DNA of 64,000 bases from the NCBI GenBank assembly GCA_023397475.1, contig JAEWUD010000015.1:33272-97271 (forward strand), given 5' to 3'. Shown here in pieces: positions 1 through 8,051 of this stretch. Positions within the stretch are counted from its first letter, which is position 1, and each line of letters starts with the position of its first letter. The DNA comes from Bacillota bacterium (GTDB lineage Bacteria > Bacillota > Clostridia > Saccharofermentanales > Saccharofermentanaceae). The translations under genes and the position numbers were made by a program. Under the pieces are notes generated by a model. It saw only the letters and a list, made by a program, of their open reading frames with translations. It was not told the DNA's origin and did no database searches.

Positions 1-779
1 GCCCGGACAGCCGGATCGACAGGAAGGTCTGTCTCACGAATCTCAATCGTGACGCCCGAAGCGCGCGCGAATTCGTCGAGCACGGTCGCCAGTCCTCCGC
101 GGGTCACATCCCGCATCGCACGAACGCGGATGCCGGCGGCGAACAGGGCGTCGGGAATTGCGATCAGGGAAGCCGCGTCACTTCGGATTTCGTTAGTGAT
201 CCCCATTCGCGCGGACAGAATTGCCGCGTGATGGTCGCCGAGATTGCCGGACAGAAGGATCACGTCTCCGGCAACGAGTCCGCCGGGGCCCGCGATCTCG
301 CGTTCCTCGGGCACGAAGCCAACGCCCGTCGTGTTGATATAGAGTCCGCCGGTTCCTTCGACGCCCTCGGCTCCTTCGACGACTGTTTTTCCTTCGATGA
401 CCTTGGTATCTCCGGCGACAATCTGGACTCCGGCCTCACGCGCTGCAACGGCCATCGACTCGACGACCTTTTCGAGCAGCGCGATGGGAAGACCTTCTTC
501 GAGGATGAATCCGCAGGTCAGGTACTTGGGCACGGCCCCGCTCATCGCGAGGTCGTTTACCGTGCCGCACACTGCGAGCTTTCCGATGTTCCCTCCGGGG
601 AAGAAGAGCGGCGTAACGACAAAGCTGTCCGTCGTGACAGCGATACGCGAGGAGCCCGGCACGACGGCCGCGTCTTCCATACGCGCGAGTATCGGGTTAT
701 TGAAGTGCGCCGCGAATACTTTATCGATCAGTTCGGCGGTCGCGTGACCTCCGGCACCATGGGCTGAATTGATGATCAT
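1..779 (-). CDS. hypE: Hydrogenase maturation protein HypE (3' end outside window)
   Basis: HypE dehydrates the thiocarbamoyl group that HypF places on its C-terminal cysteine, making the thiocyanate that supplies CN ligands to the NiFe site. The minus-strand frame begins at ATG 779-777 and stays open to the window edge (259 full codons of about 335). The N-terminus shows the family opening with HGAGG near residue 7, followed by the AIRS/PurM-like core (DSFVVTPLFFPGG, VCGTVNDLAMSGA, RDVTRGGLATVL). The C-terminal Cys tail that carries the CN group lies outside the window and cannot be checked. Its ATG overlaps the hypD stop by 4 bases, as expected for translational coupling in the ech-hyp operon. 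Confidence 0.95.
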   Translation of the reverse strand, partial: MIINSAHGAGGHATAELIDKVFAAHFNNPILARMEDAAVVPGSSRIAVTTDSFVVTPLFFPGGNIGKLAVCGTVNDLAMSGAVPKYLTCGFILEEGLPIALLEKVVESMAVAAREAGVQIVAGDTKVIEGKTVVEGAEGVEGTGGLYINTTGVGFVPEEREIAGPGGLVAGDVILLSGNLGDHHAAILSARMGITNEIRSDAASLIAIPDALFAAGIRVRAMRDVTRGGLATVLDEFARASGVTIEIRETDLPVDPAVR

Positions 780-1825
780 CGGCAATCCTCCCTGTATTGG
801 TATGCGTTTCGGCAAGAGCCCTCGGTCGAGACCATGCAGGCTCCCGCCGGCCGCGTGGGCGTACAGACGGTTCCGAACAACGGACACTCGACAGGCCGAA
901 CTCCGCCGCGCAGTATCTCGGCACAGCGACAGCCGGGATTGGCTTCTTTGTCTTCGAGAAGTCCTGTGCTTCCGGCATCCCATGCCAGATACTCATCGCG
1001 CAGACCTAAGCCCGAACCGGGCAGACGTCCCAGTCCTCGCCAGGCCGCGTCGACCGGCGCGAAAAATCGGTCGATCGTTCGCAACGCGCTCTCGTTGCCG
1101 TCTCGCGTAACGGCGGAGGGATACAGATTAAGGACGCGCGGCTTGCCCGCCTCGACCAACCGGACAAGGGAGTACACCGCTCCGATCAGAAGGTCGGGCG
1201 TAAAGCCCGCGACACAGACGGGAATCTGATGAGCGGCTGAGGGTGCCTCATAAATCCGGCTTCCCGTGATCACGCTGACGTGACCGGGAGCAAGAAGTCC
1301 GTCGATCGCAAGGTCCGGGCCCGAGAGCACGTATTCGATCGCCTGCGGCATTGTTTTGAGCGAGGTAAGAAATCGGACGTTTTGGATTTTTTCGCGAACA
1401 ATTCTCTCCATCAGCGTCGCGTAAACTGCCGCTGTCGTCTCGAAACCGACCGCAGCAAAGACGAAATCCGTCGTCGGGGCCGACTTGGCGAGCGCAAGCA
1501 TTTGTGACGGAGCATATACGGTTTCGACCCGTCCGCCCGTCGCCCTGGCATCCGCAAGGCTCACCGAAGACCCCGGCACGCGAAGCATGTCGCCAAAGGT
1601 TACGACGCAAGTATTCGGCGTTCGGCACAGTTCGATCAGTCGGTCGATATACGCGGTGACCGTCACGCAAACGGGGCAGCCGGGCCCGGAAATCAGATGT
1701 ATGCGGGGCGACAACAACGACGGCAGTCCGCAGTGTGCGATCTCCGTCGTATGGGTTCCGCAGACCTCCATGAGCGTGATGTCCGGGCCGTCATAGGACC
1801 CAAGGTACGCAAGTTGATCCGTCAT
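776..1825 (-). CDS. hypD: Hydrogenase maturation protein HypD
   Basis: HypD is the [4Fe-4S] scaffold that, with HypC, assembles the Fe(CN)2CO group for the [NiFe] active site in the cytoplasm. The 349-aa product has normal family length. Family motifs visible are MEVCGTHT at residues 19-26, GPGCPVC near 47-53 with its paired cysteines, and a Cys-rich C-terminus (CRCAEILRGG, ECPLFGTVC, GACMVSTEGSC) that holds the cluster. The start overlaps the hypC stop (ATGA at 1822-1825) and the stop overlaps the hypE start, so hypC, hypD and hypE appear translationally coupled. I see no damage to key residues. Confidence 0.97.
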   Translation of the reverse strand: MTDQLAYLGSYDGPDITLMEVCGTHTTEIAHCGLPSLLSPRIHLISGPGCPVCVTVTAYIDRLIELCRTPNTCVVTFGDMLRVPGSSVSLADARATGGRVETVYAPSQMLALAKSAPTTDFVFAAVGFETTAAVYATLMERIVREKIQNVRFLTSLKTMPQAIEYVLSGPDLAIDGLLAPGHVSVITGSRIYEAPSAAHQIPVCVAGFTPDLLIGAVYSLVRLVEAGKPRVLNLYPSAVTRDGNESALRTIDRFFAPVDAAWRGLGRLPGSGLGLRDEYLAWDAGSTGLLEDKEANPGCRCAEILRGGVRPVECPLFGTVCTPTRPAGACMVSTEGSCRNAYQYREDCR

Positions 1826-2034
1826 AGGTTCTCCAACTCTTCATAGAGATCCCGGAGAATTTCCGCCTCATCTTCGTGCAATACCTGCAGTATGCAGCCG
1901 GCGTGGACAAGTACGGAATCGCCCGGGGAGACGCGGACGAGGCCGGCCTCCGCCTCGACGCGATTGCCCGAGAAATCGACGATTGCTTTTGAACCTTCTA
2001 CGGACAGTACTTTGCCCGGATATGCCACACACAT
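1822..2034 (-). CDS. hypC: Hydrogenase maturation chaperone HypC
   Basis: This 70-aa HypC/HybG-type chaperone carries the Fe(CN)2CO moiety from HypD to the hydrogenase large subunit precursor. The essential Cys directly follows the initiator Met (MCVAYPGKV), and the conserved HAG near residue 47 is present. A longer in-frame start at 2082 would bury Cys2 behind 16 residues inside the end of hypF. The ATG at 2034-2032, preceded by a GAAAGGGG ribosome site, is therefore the correct start. The gene begins 4 bases after the hypF stop and overlaps hypD by 4 bases. The precursor it serves would be EchE, although EchE seems to lack a cleavable tail. Confidence 0.95.
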   Translation of the reverse strand: MCVAYPGKVLSVEGSKAIVDFSGNRVEAEAGLVRVSPGDSVLVHAGCILQVLHEDEAEILRDLYEELENL

Positions 2035-2038
2035 TTTG

Positions 2039-4465
2039 TCAAACCCCTTTCGCGAGGTGCGAAGCGATGTACGCCTGTCCAAGAGCCAGACCGCCGTCGT
2101 TGCACGGCACCGCCTCGTTCATATATACGGTAAAATTCTGTTTCTCCAGCGCGGCGACAGTCAATTCCGTAAGTAACACGTTCGCGAAAACACCGCCGGA
2201 CAGCGCGACCCGTGATTCGTCATACTTTCCGCGGATCTTGTCACACTCGAGCGCGATGGTCTCCGCAATCGCCGCGTGAAAAGCCAAGGCCAGCGCCCTT
2301 CGGTCGATCCCCGCCAGATATGCATAGCGAATATCTCGCACGATGGCGGCGGCATCCGGCATCCCCTCGTCCTTGTCGCGCGCCTTGGCGAAATGCAGAG
2401 AAAACGGCGCAACTTCGCAGGCAACGGCTTCCGCCGCGGCATTCTCAAGAAGAATCGCGGCTTCCCCCTCAAAGGTGCTGCGCTCGCAGATCTCGAGCAC
2501 CGCGCTGATCGCGTCGAAAAGTCGCCCCATACTCGAGGTCTTGAACGTCAGGGTCTTGTTGCGAAGCGCTGCCCGTAGCAGATCCGAGTCCTCATGGCGC
2601 ATATCCTCTCCGGTCGCCGCAAGATAACAATAGGCAATGGTATCCGGTCGTCGCAGAATATCGTCGCCTGCGACGATACGGACGTTCGACAGATAGGCTT
2701 CCCTCGTGAAAAGCACGCCGTCGGCATGAAAAAACTCCCCGCCCCAGACATTGGCGTCGGTGCCGTAACCGGTACCGTCAAAGGCGACGCCGATGCAAGA
2801 GGACAGATTGTGCTCCGCCATGACCGAGGCGATATGCGCATGATGATGTTGGACGCCGATCACCGGAATTGCGGGCGTCTCGACGGACAGTTCTTCAGCC
2901 GTTGCGGCGGCATCCGTATTCTCCGCGGCGACCGTTGTCGGCAGGATATCGTCCGATATAACTTCATCCGTCATGCTATCGTCAGCGGCGGACTCTTCCG
3001 GCAAATCTACTCCGCCTTCCACCTCCGGCTCACGAATCGGCTCGCCCGAACTTCCGGTAAGTCTCGCGAGAAGTTCTCCGGCAAAATAATCCGGGTGCAG
3101 GTCCTTCGCCAGAATTGCAGGTTTGACCCCCAAAAGGCGTGACATCCGCTCATACTCCCGCGCGTAATTCGTCTGCGACGCCAGACTCTCCAGGTCGCCG
3201 AAGGATGTGCTCGGATAACAGAACTCGCCGGAAGCAAAGCAGAACGAGGATTTGAGGTCTCCTCCGGCGGCAAATACCGCGACCGGAAGCTCTTTGTGTA
3301 AATAGACCGGCGTGGGGACATAACCCCGACTGCGCCGCAGGATTTGGACGCGTCCGCAGGTCACGCGGACGACAGAGTCATCCAGCGGAACATCGATCGC
3401 GCGATTGTGGGTCAGTACGGCGGCATAGGAGTCTTCCGACGGTGCCGGAATATCTTCGTCGCGATAGAGAATCGGGTCGTCCGACAAATTGTGGCTCGTA
3501 ACAACCAGGGGGCCGACATCCGACGTCAACATTTGATGGAGACCCGTCGAGGGCAGGAAGGCGCCGAGGAAACGGCTGTCCGCGACGACGCTTTTCGAGA
3601 AGGCGTGTCGGCGGGGGCGAAGAATTACAATGGGGCGCATCGGAGATTCGAGAAGTTCGCTCTCTTTATCCGAGACCTCACAAATCTCGCGGATTTCTTC
3701 GATCGCGGAGAACATAACGGCGAAAGGCTTCCGGTCGCGTCGTTTCAGACTTCGGAGCGCATCGACGGTCTCGGGTCGATCCGCCCGGCAGACCAGCTGG
3801 TATCCCCCGATTCCTTTGACCGACAGTATCCGGCCGTCTGCCAGATACCGCACCGCCTCGTCATAGGCCCCACGGTCCGCCAGCCGGTCGCCGATGGTGA
3901 TCAGGGAGAGGCGCGGTCCGCAATCGTGACAGGAAATGGTTTGCGCGTGACAGCGCCGACCTTCTTCCGTGTATTCTTTTCGACATGACGGGCACATATC
4001 GAACACAGACATCGCGATATTCTCCCGGTCATACGGAATTTCGCGAAAAATACTGTATCGGGGACCGCAACTCGCGCAACTGATGAAGGGGTACTCGTAG
4101 CGCCGGTCCTCCGCGGACGTAAGCTCCGCGGCGCATTGCTCACAGATCGCGATATCCGCCGGCAGAATCGGCAGGAAAAGCGAGCTCTCCGAGCTCGGTG
4201 CGATCGAGAAGCCCTTCGGAAGAGCGAGATTATCCTCTCGCACCCGGACGCGAATATCGTGAATATGGGCGCCCGGCGGGCTCATCGTCTTGAGTGTCTC
4301 AAGGAATGCAAGGAGATCCGGTTCATCTCCGGACGCGAAAATATGAACAAATCCGCCCCGGTTGCGGACAAGTCCTTCGAGTCCGATCTTCTCGGCCTGC
4401 GTGCGGACGAACGGCCGGTAGCCGACGCCCTGCACCATGCCCAGTACGATGATTTCGAGCTTCAT
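2039..4465 (-). CDS. hypF: Carbamoyltransferase HypF with an unusual acidic insert
   Basis: HypF uses carbamoyl phosphate and ATP to carbamoylate the C-terminal Cys of HypE, the first step in making the CN ligands. The 808-aa order is standard: acylphosphatase-like domain (about 1-90, GMVQGVGYRPFV), two zinc-finger-like CxxC pairs (about 108-190), a YrdC-like ATP-binding domain (about 200-380), and a Kae1-like domain starting at VQHHHAHIASVM (about 535) and ending with the ALSGGVFAN and NDGGLALGQ motifs. Directly before VQHHHAH there is a segment of about 65 residues rich in Glu, Asp, Ala and Thr, where relatives have only a few residues. The ATG overlaps the hypA stop by 4 bases. Confidence 0.96.
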   Translation of the reverse strand: MKLEIIVLGMVQGVGYRPFVRTQAEKIGLEGLVRNRGGFVHIFASGDEPDLLAFLETLKTMSPPGAHIHDIRVRVREDNLALPKGFSIAPSSESSLFLPILPADIAICEQCAAELTSAEDRRYEYPFISCASCGPRYSIFREIPYDRENIAMSVFDMCPSCRKEYTEEGRRCHAQTISCHDCGPRLSLITIGDRLADRGAYDEAVRYLADGRILSVKGIGGYQLVCRADRPETVDALRSLKRRDRKPFAVMFSAIEEIREICEVSDKESELLESPMRPIVILRPRRHAFSKSVVADSRFLGAFLPSTGLHQMLTSDVGPLVVTSHNLSDDPILYRDEDIPAPSEDSYAAVLTHNRAIDVPLDDSVVRVTCGRVQILRRSRGYVPTPVYLHKELPVAVFAAGGDLKSSFCFASGEFCYPSTSFGDLESLASQTNYAREYERMSRLLGVKPAILAKDLHPDYFAGELLARLTGSSGEPIREPEVEGGVDLPEESAADDSMTDEVISDDILPTTVAAENTDAAATAEELSVETPAIPVIGVQHHHAHIASVMAEHNLSSCIGVAFDGTGYGTDANVWGGEFFHADGVLFTREAYLSNVRIVAGDDILRRPDTIAYCYLAATGEDMRHEDSDLLRAALRNKTLTFKTSSMGRLFDAISAVLEICERSTFEGEAAILLENAAAEAVACEVAPFSLHFAKARDKDEGMPDAAAIVRDIRYAYLAGIDRRALALAFHAAIAETIALECDKIRGKYDESRVALSGGVFANVLLTELTVAALEKQNFTVYMNEAVPCNDGGLALGQAYIASHLAKGV

Positions 4466-4803
4466 TCCATTTCTACGCCGGTGATCTCCACTTCCGTACC
4501 GGCCTTGGACGGACGGCCTTCTGTTTTACAGGAAGGACAATTGTACTGCAGCAGAACGCGCGGGAAAATCGTCCCGCACGAGGGGCACTCAAGCATGGCA
4601 CGGCTGGTATTCAGAACGACTTCGGCGTCGGCACACGGTGTGTCTTCGGCGAGTTCGCGAAAAAACATCAGGATCGTATCGGCGGAGTAACCGGAACTCT
4701 CGCCGACGGTTAAGTAAATCTTGGTGACACGCGTTTTCCCCTCTTCTTTGAGGCGGTCCAGCGCGTAGGTAAGCATATCGGTGGCTTTGTGATGATCGTG
4801 CAT
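4462..4803 (-). CDS. hypA: Hydrogenase nickel insertion protein HypA
   Basis: HypA delivers Ni(II) to the large subunit and carries a structural zinc. The 113-aa protein starts MHDHH, keeping His2, the Ni ligand of the family, and has the zinc motif CPSC-x12-CPSC in its second half. The frame is open upstream to 5064, but that extension has no family similarity and overlaps echF. The ATG at 4803-4801, preceded by AAGGAGAATCTT, is therefore chosen. The next residues after His2 are Asp-His-His rather than the usual Glu-(Leu/Met), so the N-terminus is richer in potential metal ligands than usual. It sits between echF and hypF; no hypB accompanies it. Confidence 0.93.
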   Translation of the reverse strand: MHDHHKATDMLTYALDRLKEEGKTRVTKIYLTVGESSGYSADTILMFFRELAEDTPCADAEVVLNTSRAMLECPSCGTIFPRVLLQYNCPSCKTEGRPSKAGTEVEITGVEME

Positions 4804-4852
4804 AAGATTCTCCTTCTTGTGAAACAATGCCTGTAAGGCGCGTTGCGGACGT

Positions 4853-5278
4853 TTATTTCGATTCGCTTCCGTCCGTCGGTGCGTCACTTGGGGTTTGGAC
4901 GGGTTGAGGCGCTTGCGTGACTGTGGGTGCGGGTTTGACCGGGACCGGAGTACCGGTGAAGAGATCGACGCGTTTCTCGGCGCCGGGGTCGGTATACGCG
5001 TTCTGCATGACAAGGCATTTCTTGGGACAGACCTCGACGCAGGCGCCGCACTGGATACAGCCAAAGCGACGGATGGACCATGTGGCGGCGGAGCGGTCGA
5101 CCTCGATCGCCGAGGTCGGGCACTTCTTCGAACAGAGTCCGCAGAAGATGCAGGTGTTAATGTCGATGCCGATCGATCCGCGGGTGCGCACAGGGTATTC
5201 GCGCGGCACCGCGGGATAATTTCGCGTCGCCGGCTTGCGGAAGAGATTGCGCAATGCGGTCTTGGTAAAATTGATCAT
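4853..5278 (-). CDS. echF: Ech hydrogenase subunit F, two-[4Fe-4S] ferredoxin-type protein
   Basis: EchF is the peripheral polyferredoxin-like subunit that passes electrons from ferredoxin to the hydrogenase small subunit. The N-terminus (MINFTKTALRNLF) matches the Ech/Coo family pattern of a short amphipathic segment before the cluster domain. Two clusters are predicted from CIFCGLCSKKCP and CIQCGACVEVCP. The frame allows a start 8 codons upstream, but the ATG at 5278-5276 fits the family and directly follows the echE stop at 5287. The last 40 or so residues form a Pro/Thr/Val-rich tail (PVPVKPAPTV and onward), which I do not recognise in the family and which is probably disordered. Confidence 0.9.
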   Translation of the reverse strand: MINFTKTALRNLFRKPATRNYPAVPREYPVRTRGSIGIDINTCIFCGLCSKKCPTSAIEVDRSAATWSIRRFGCIQCGACVEVCPKKCLVMQNAYTDPGAEKRVDLFTGTPVPVKPAPTVTQAPQPVQTPSDAPTDGSESK

Positions 5279-5286
5279 ATCCGTTC

Positions 5287-6366
5287 TTACCTCTCTGTGC
5301 AACTGATACAGGGGTCAATCGTAAGAATCAGGATCGGAACATCGGCGAGTTGACAGCCCTTGAGGACTTCGACCAGGCCGGAAAGATTCGCGAAGGTAGG
5401 CGTGCGGACACGCATGCGGTCAAGATTCTTCGTCCCGTTGGCCTTCACATAATAGAGAGCCTCGCCGCGCGGCTGTTCGACGCGCATGAAGTGTTCGCCG
5501 TTCGGGAAGCCCTTGACCGGAACCGCGACTTCACCGCCGGGAATTCGGGATGCCGCCTGGCGGATCAGATCGAAGGATTGGAAGATCTCTCGGATTCGAA
5601 CATCGGTTCGCGCATAGGAATCTCCGACGTCACTTGTAATCGGGGCAAATTCGAGATCCGGATAGGCGCCGTAACCGTGTGTCCGCGTGTCGAGGGCGAT
5701 GCCCGAGGCGCGCATGAACGGTCCGACCGCGCCGAGATCATGCGCCTGTTGCTTCGTAAGAACGCCGACGCCCTCGAGACGGGAACGCACGGCATAGTCC
5801 GTGAGGAAGGTTTTGGATATCTCGCGGACTTCCTTCTCCATATCGGCGAAAAGCCCGAGGAAAACCTTGATCATATCGTCGTCCATGTCTTTGCGCTGTC
5901 CGCCGATCTTATTGACGGAGAAGATGACGCGTCCGCCGGTTGATGTCTCGAACATGTCGAGGATCTTTTCGCGAATCCGCCAGGACTCCATAAAAAGACT
6001 CTCAAAGCCGAACGCGTCGGCCAGAAGACCGAGCCACATCAGGTGACTGTGAATGCGGCTCATCTCCGCCCAGATCGTCCGGAGATATCGTGCGCGATCC
6101 GGTATCGTAAGGCCCATGATGCGCTCGACGGCCTCACAATAGCCCATGCCGTGCATGAAGCTGCAAATGCCGCAGATGCGCTCGGCAACGTAGACATACT
6201 CGTTGAAATCCTTCTTTTCGACGAGCTTCTCGAGACCTCTGTGGACGAATCCGATCGAAGGAATCGCCTCGACGACAAGTTCGTCTTCAAGAACGAGATC
6301 GAGGTGGATCGGCTCGGGGAGAACCGGATGCTGAGGCCCGAAAGGGATGATGCTTCGTGTGGACAT
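5287..6366 (-). CDS. echE: Ech hydrogenase large (NiFe) subunit E
   Basis: This is the catalytic subunit of a group 4 membrane-bound [NiFe] hydrogenase, reducing protons with electrons from ferredoxin and driving ion pumping by the membrane arm. The 359-aa sequence carries both Ni-binding pairs: C65 and C68 in RICGICSFMHG and C353 and C356 in DPCISCTER at the very end. There is almost no extension after the last CxxC, so no endopeptidase cleavage seems needed, as in other Ech/CooH enzymes, and no protease gene is present. It is homologous to NuoD of complex I. It lies between echD (12-base gap) and echF. Confidence 0.96.
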   Translation of the reverse strand: MSTRSIIPFGPQHPVLPEPIHLDLVLEDELVVEAIPSIGFVHRGLEKLVEKKDFNEYVYVAERICGICSFMHGMGYCEAVERIMGLTIPDRARYLRTIWAEMSRIHSHLMWLGLLADAFGFESLFMESWRIREKILDMFETSTGGRVIFSVNKIGGQRKDMDDDMIKVFLGLFADMEKEVREISKTFLTDYAVRSRLEGVGVLTKQQAHDLGAVGPFMRASGIALDTRTHGYGAYPDLEFAPITSDVGDSYARTDVRIREIFQSFDLIRQAASRIPGGEVAVPVKGFPNGEHFMRVEQPRGEALYYVKANGTKNLDRMRVRTPTFANLSGLVEVLKGCQLADVPILILTIDPCISCTER

Positions 6367-6377
6367 AACAGGCCTCC

Positions 6378-6716
6378 TTAGGACTTCTTGAAGGGCGTCG
6401 CCGTCTTGAGGCGGTACAGGTTGCCTTCATAGTCGAGTTGAATCATGCGAATGTGCACGCCGAAGAGATCGCGGATCTCATTCTCGTAGAAAGAGGCCGG
6501 CGCGAAAATATCGCTGATGCTGCAGATCTCCTCTTCCGGTGCGACGGTAAAACGCAGGGTGGTCATATCTTCGCCGTGAGCGAAGGAATAGCTGAGCTCG
6601 TAGGCTTCCGGCATAGAGACGGCGCAGAGCTGCACGATACGATGACCCATTGCTTTGAGCTCGAGTGCCTTCTCCATGAGATCTTTAGGTTCGATAAGCA
6701 CGATTTGATCGTTCAT
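6378..6716 (-). CDS. echD: Ech hydrogenase subunit D (NuoC-like)
   Basis: A 112-aa soluble subunit homologous to the 30-kDa NuoC subunit of complex I, joining the peripheral arm of the hydrogenase next to EchC and EchE. The recognisable part is the C-terminal half with FAPASFYENEIRDLFGVHI, the signature (ExExRDxFG-like) of the NuoC family, followed by GNLYRLKTATPFKK. Its length fits EchD rather than the longer NuoC. The ATG overlaps the echC stop by 4 bases, and the stop is 11 bases before echE. Function is assigned from family and operon position; no catalytic residues are expected. Confidence 0.9.
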   Translation of the reverse strand: MNDQIVLIEPKDLMEKALELKAMGHRIVQLCAVSMPEAYELSYSFAHGEDMTTLRFTVAPEEEICSISDIFAPASFYENEIRDLFGVHIRMIQLDYEGNLYRLKTATPFKKS

Positions 6717-7156
6717 TTGCCGCTCTCTTTCTTCTTGTGCTCGTTGCGCTTCTCCTGAAGGAGAGCGACGGCTTTGACGACGCCGTCAATGATCGCTTCG
6801 GGACGCGCGGCGCAACCGGGAACATAGATATCGACGGGCAGAACCGTATCGATGCCGCCCTTAATATTGTAGCACTCCTTGAAAATCCCTCCGTCGCAGG
6901 CACAGATGCCGACGGCGACGACGACCTTGGGTTTGGGCATCTGGGAGTAGATCTGGCGGACGACACTCTCGCACTGATCGTTGATGCCGCCGGTGATGAG
7001 GAGAATATCCGCGTGCTTGGGATTTCCGGTATTAATAACGCCGAAGCGCTCGACGTCGTAGACGGGAGTCAGACACGCCAGCACCTCGATGTCGCAGCCG
7101 TTACAACTCGCGGCGTCATAGTGAAGGAGCCAGGGGGAGCGGGTAAGACTTTTCAT
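6713..7156 (-). CDS. echC: Ech hydrogenase small subunit C (NuoB-like)
   Basis: The small subunit carries the proximal [4Fe-4S] cluster that feeds electrons to the NiFe site of EchE; it is homologous to NuoB. The 147-aa protein has the expected cysteines: C18 and C21 in SCNGCDIEVL, a central GICACDGG, and PGCAARPE near residue 107. An extra Cys at 28 lies in LACLTP. Length is normal for Ech small subunits. It is separated from echB by about 30 bases and its stop overlaps the echD start. The last 15 residues are Lys/Glu rich. Confidence 0.94.
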   Translation of the reverse strand: MKSLTRSPWLLHYDAASCNGCDIEVLACLTPVYDVERFGVINTGNPKHADILLITGGINDQCESVVRQIYSQMPKPKVVVAVGICACDGGIFKECYNIKGGIDTVLPVDIYVPGCAARPEAIIDGVVKAVALLQEKRNEHKKKESGK

Positions 7157-7186
7157 GCGGGAGGCCTCCTTTCTTTTCGCGCTGGA

Positions 7187-8050
7187 TTACTTGATGGCCG
7201 CGAGGACGACAAGGTTCAGGACGCCCGTCGCGAGCGTCACGACCCAGGTGACCTTGAGCATCAGCTGCCACTTGATACGCGGGAAGATATTGTCCGCGAG
7301 AATTTCGAGAAAATACACGATCTCCACGACGGCGATCGCGATCAGAATACTCCACCACGGGCGGTGCACGAAGAACAACGCGACGACACCCATGAGAAAT
7401 ACGTTCTCATACCAGTGGGAGATCTCCACGAAGCCGAGAATATTGCCGGATATCTCCGTCGTCAAGCCCTTGCACATCTCTTGATGCGCGTGGTGCGATG
7501 TACTTAGATCAAACGGAGACTTCCTGAGTTTGATCGCGAGGATGAAGAGAAATCCGATGAAGACGCCGGGAAGCTTCCAGATCGCCGGAGAGTCCGCCGC
7601 GATGATTTCAGCGACGGAGAAGGTTCCGGTGCTCATGTAGAAACCGATCGCGACGATCAGGACCATCGGCTCATACGCCATCATCTGAAGAAGCTCGCGT
7701 TGCGCGCCCATGTTGCTGTAAGGCGAATTGGCTGAACACGCCGACATCATGAAGAAGATCGCGGCGAGGGTCAGCGCGAAGAATACCAGAAGGATGTCGC
7801 CGCCGGAGAAGAAAAGACAACCGGTGAAGACAATGAAGACAAGAAAGCCGTAGACGAGGAAATCCTGAACGTTGTTGACGAGAACCACCTGTTTGGCCAG
7901 GAGTTTTCGGACGTCATAGAAGGGCTGCAGAAGAGGCGGGCCCTTGCGACCTTGAAGACGAGCGGTAACAATCCGATCGAGACCGGACAGGAGTCCGCCG
8001 ATGATCGGCGCGAATACGAGATAGAGGATGATTGCGATCGCCGTCTGCAT
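7187..8050 (-). CDS. echB: Ech hydrogenase membrane subunit B (NuoH-like)
   Basis: EchB anchors the peripheral arm to the membrane and links electron transfer to proton or sodium translocation; it is homologous to NuoH. The 287-aa protein begins MQTAIAIILYLVFAP and has about eight hydrophobic helices. The family signature RLQGRKGPPLLQPFYD (about 30-46) is present, as is the loop SPFDLSTSHHAHQEM. The open frame extends 68 codons upstream, but that extension lies over echA and is not hydrophobic, so the ATG at 8050-8048, one base after the echA stop, is used. Confidence 0.93.
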   Translation of the reverse strand: MQTAIAIILYLVFAPIIGGLLSGLDRIVTARLQGRKGPPLLQPFYDVRKLLAKQVVLVNNVQDFLVYGFLVFIVFTGCLFFSGGDILLVFFALTLAAIFFMMSACSANSPYSNMGAQRELLQMMAYEPMVLIVAIGFYMSTGTFSVAEIIAADSPAIWKLPGVFIGFLFILAIKLRKSPFDLSTSHHAHQEMCKGLTTEISGNILGFVEISHWYENVFLMGVVALFFVHRPWWSILIAIAVVEIVYFLEILADNIFPRIKWQLMLKVTWVVTLATGVLNLVVLAAIK

Positions 8051-8051
8051 A

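Noticed and set aside
228..767. Plus-strand open frame opposite hypE
   Set aside because: It is the mirror of a well-conserved HypE sequence and shows no family of its own.
4804..5064. N-terminal extension of HypA
   Set aside because: It overlaps echF, has no family similarity, and would bury the Ni-binding N-terminus.
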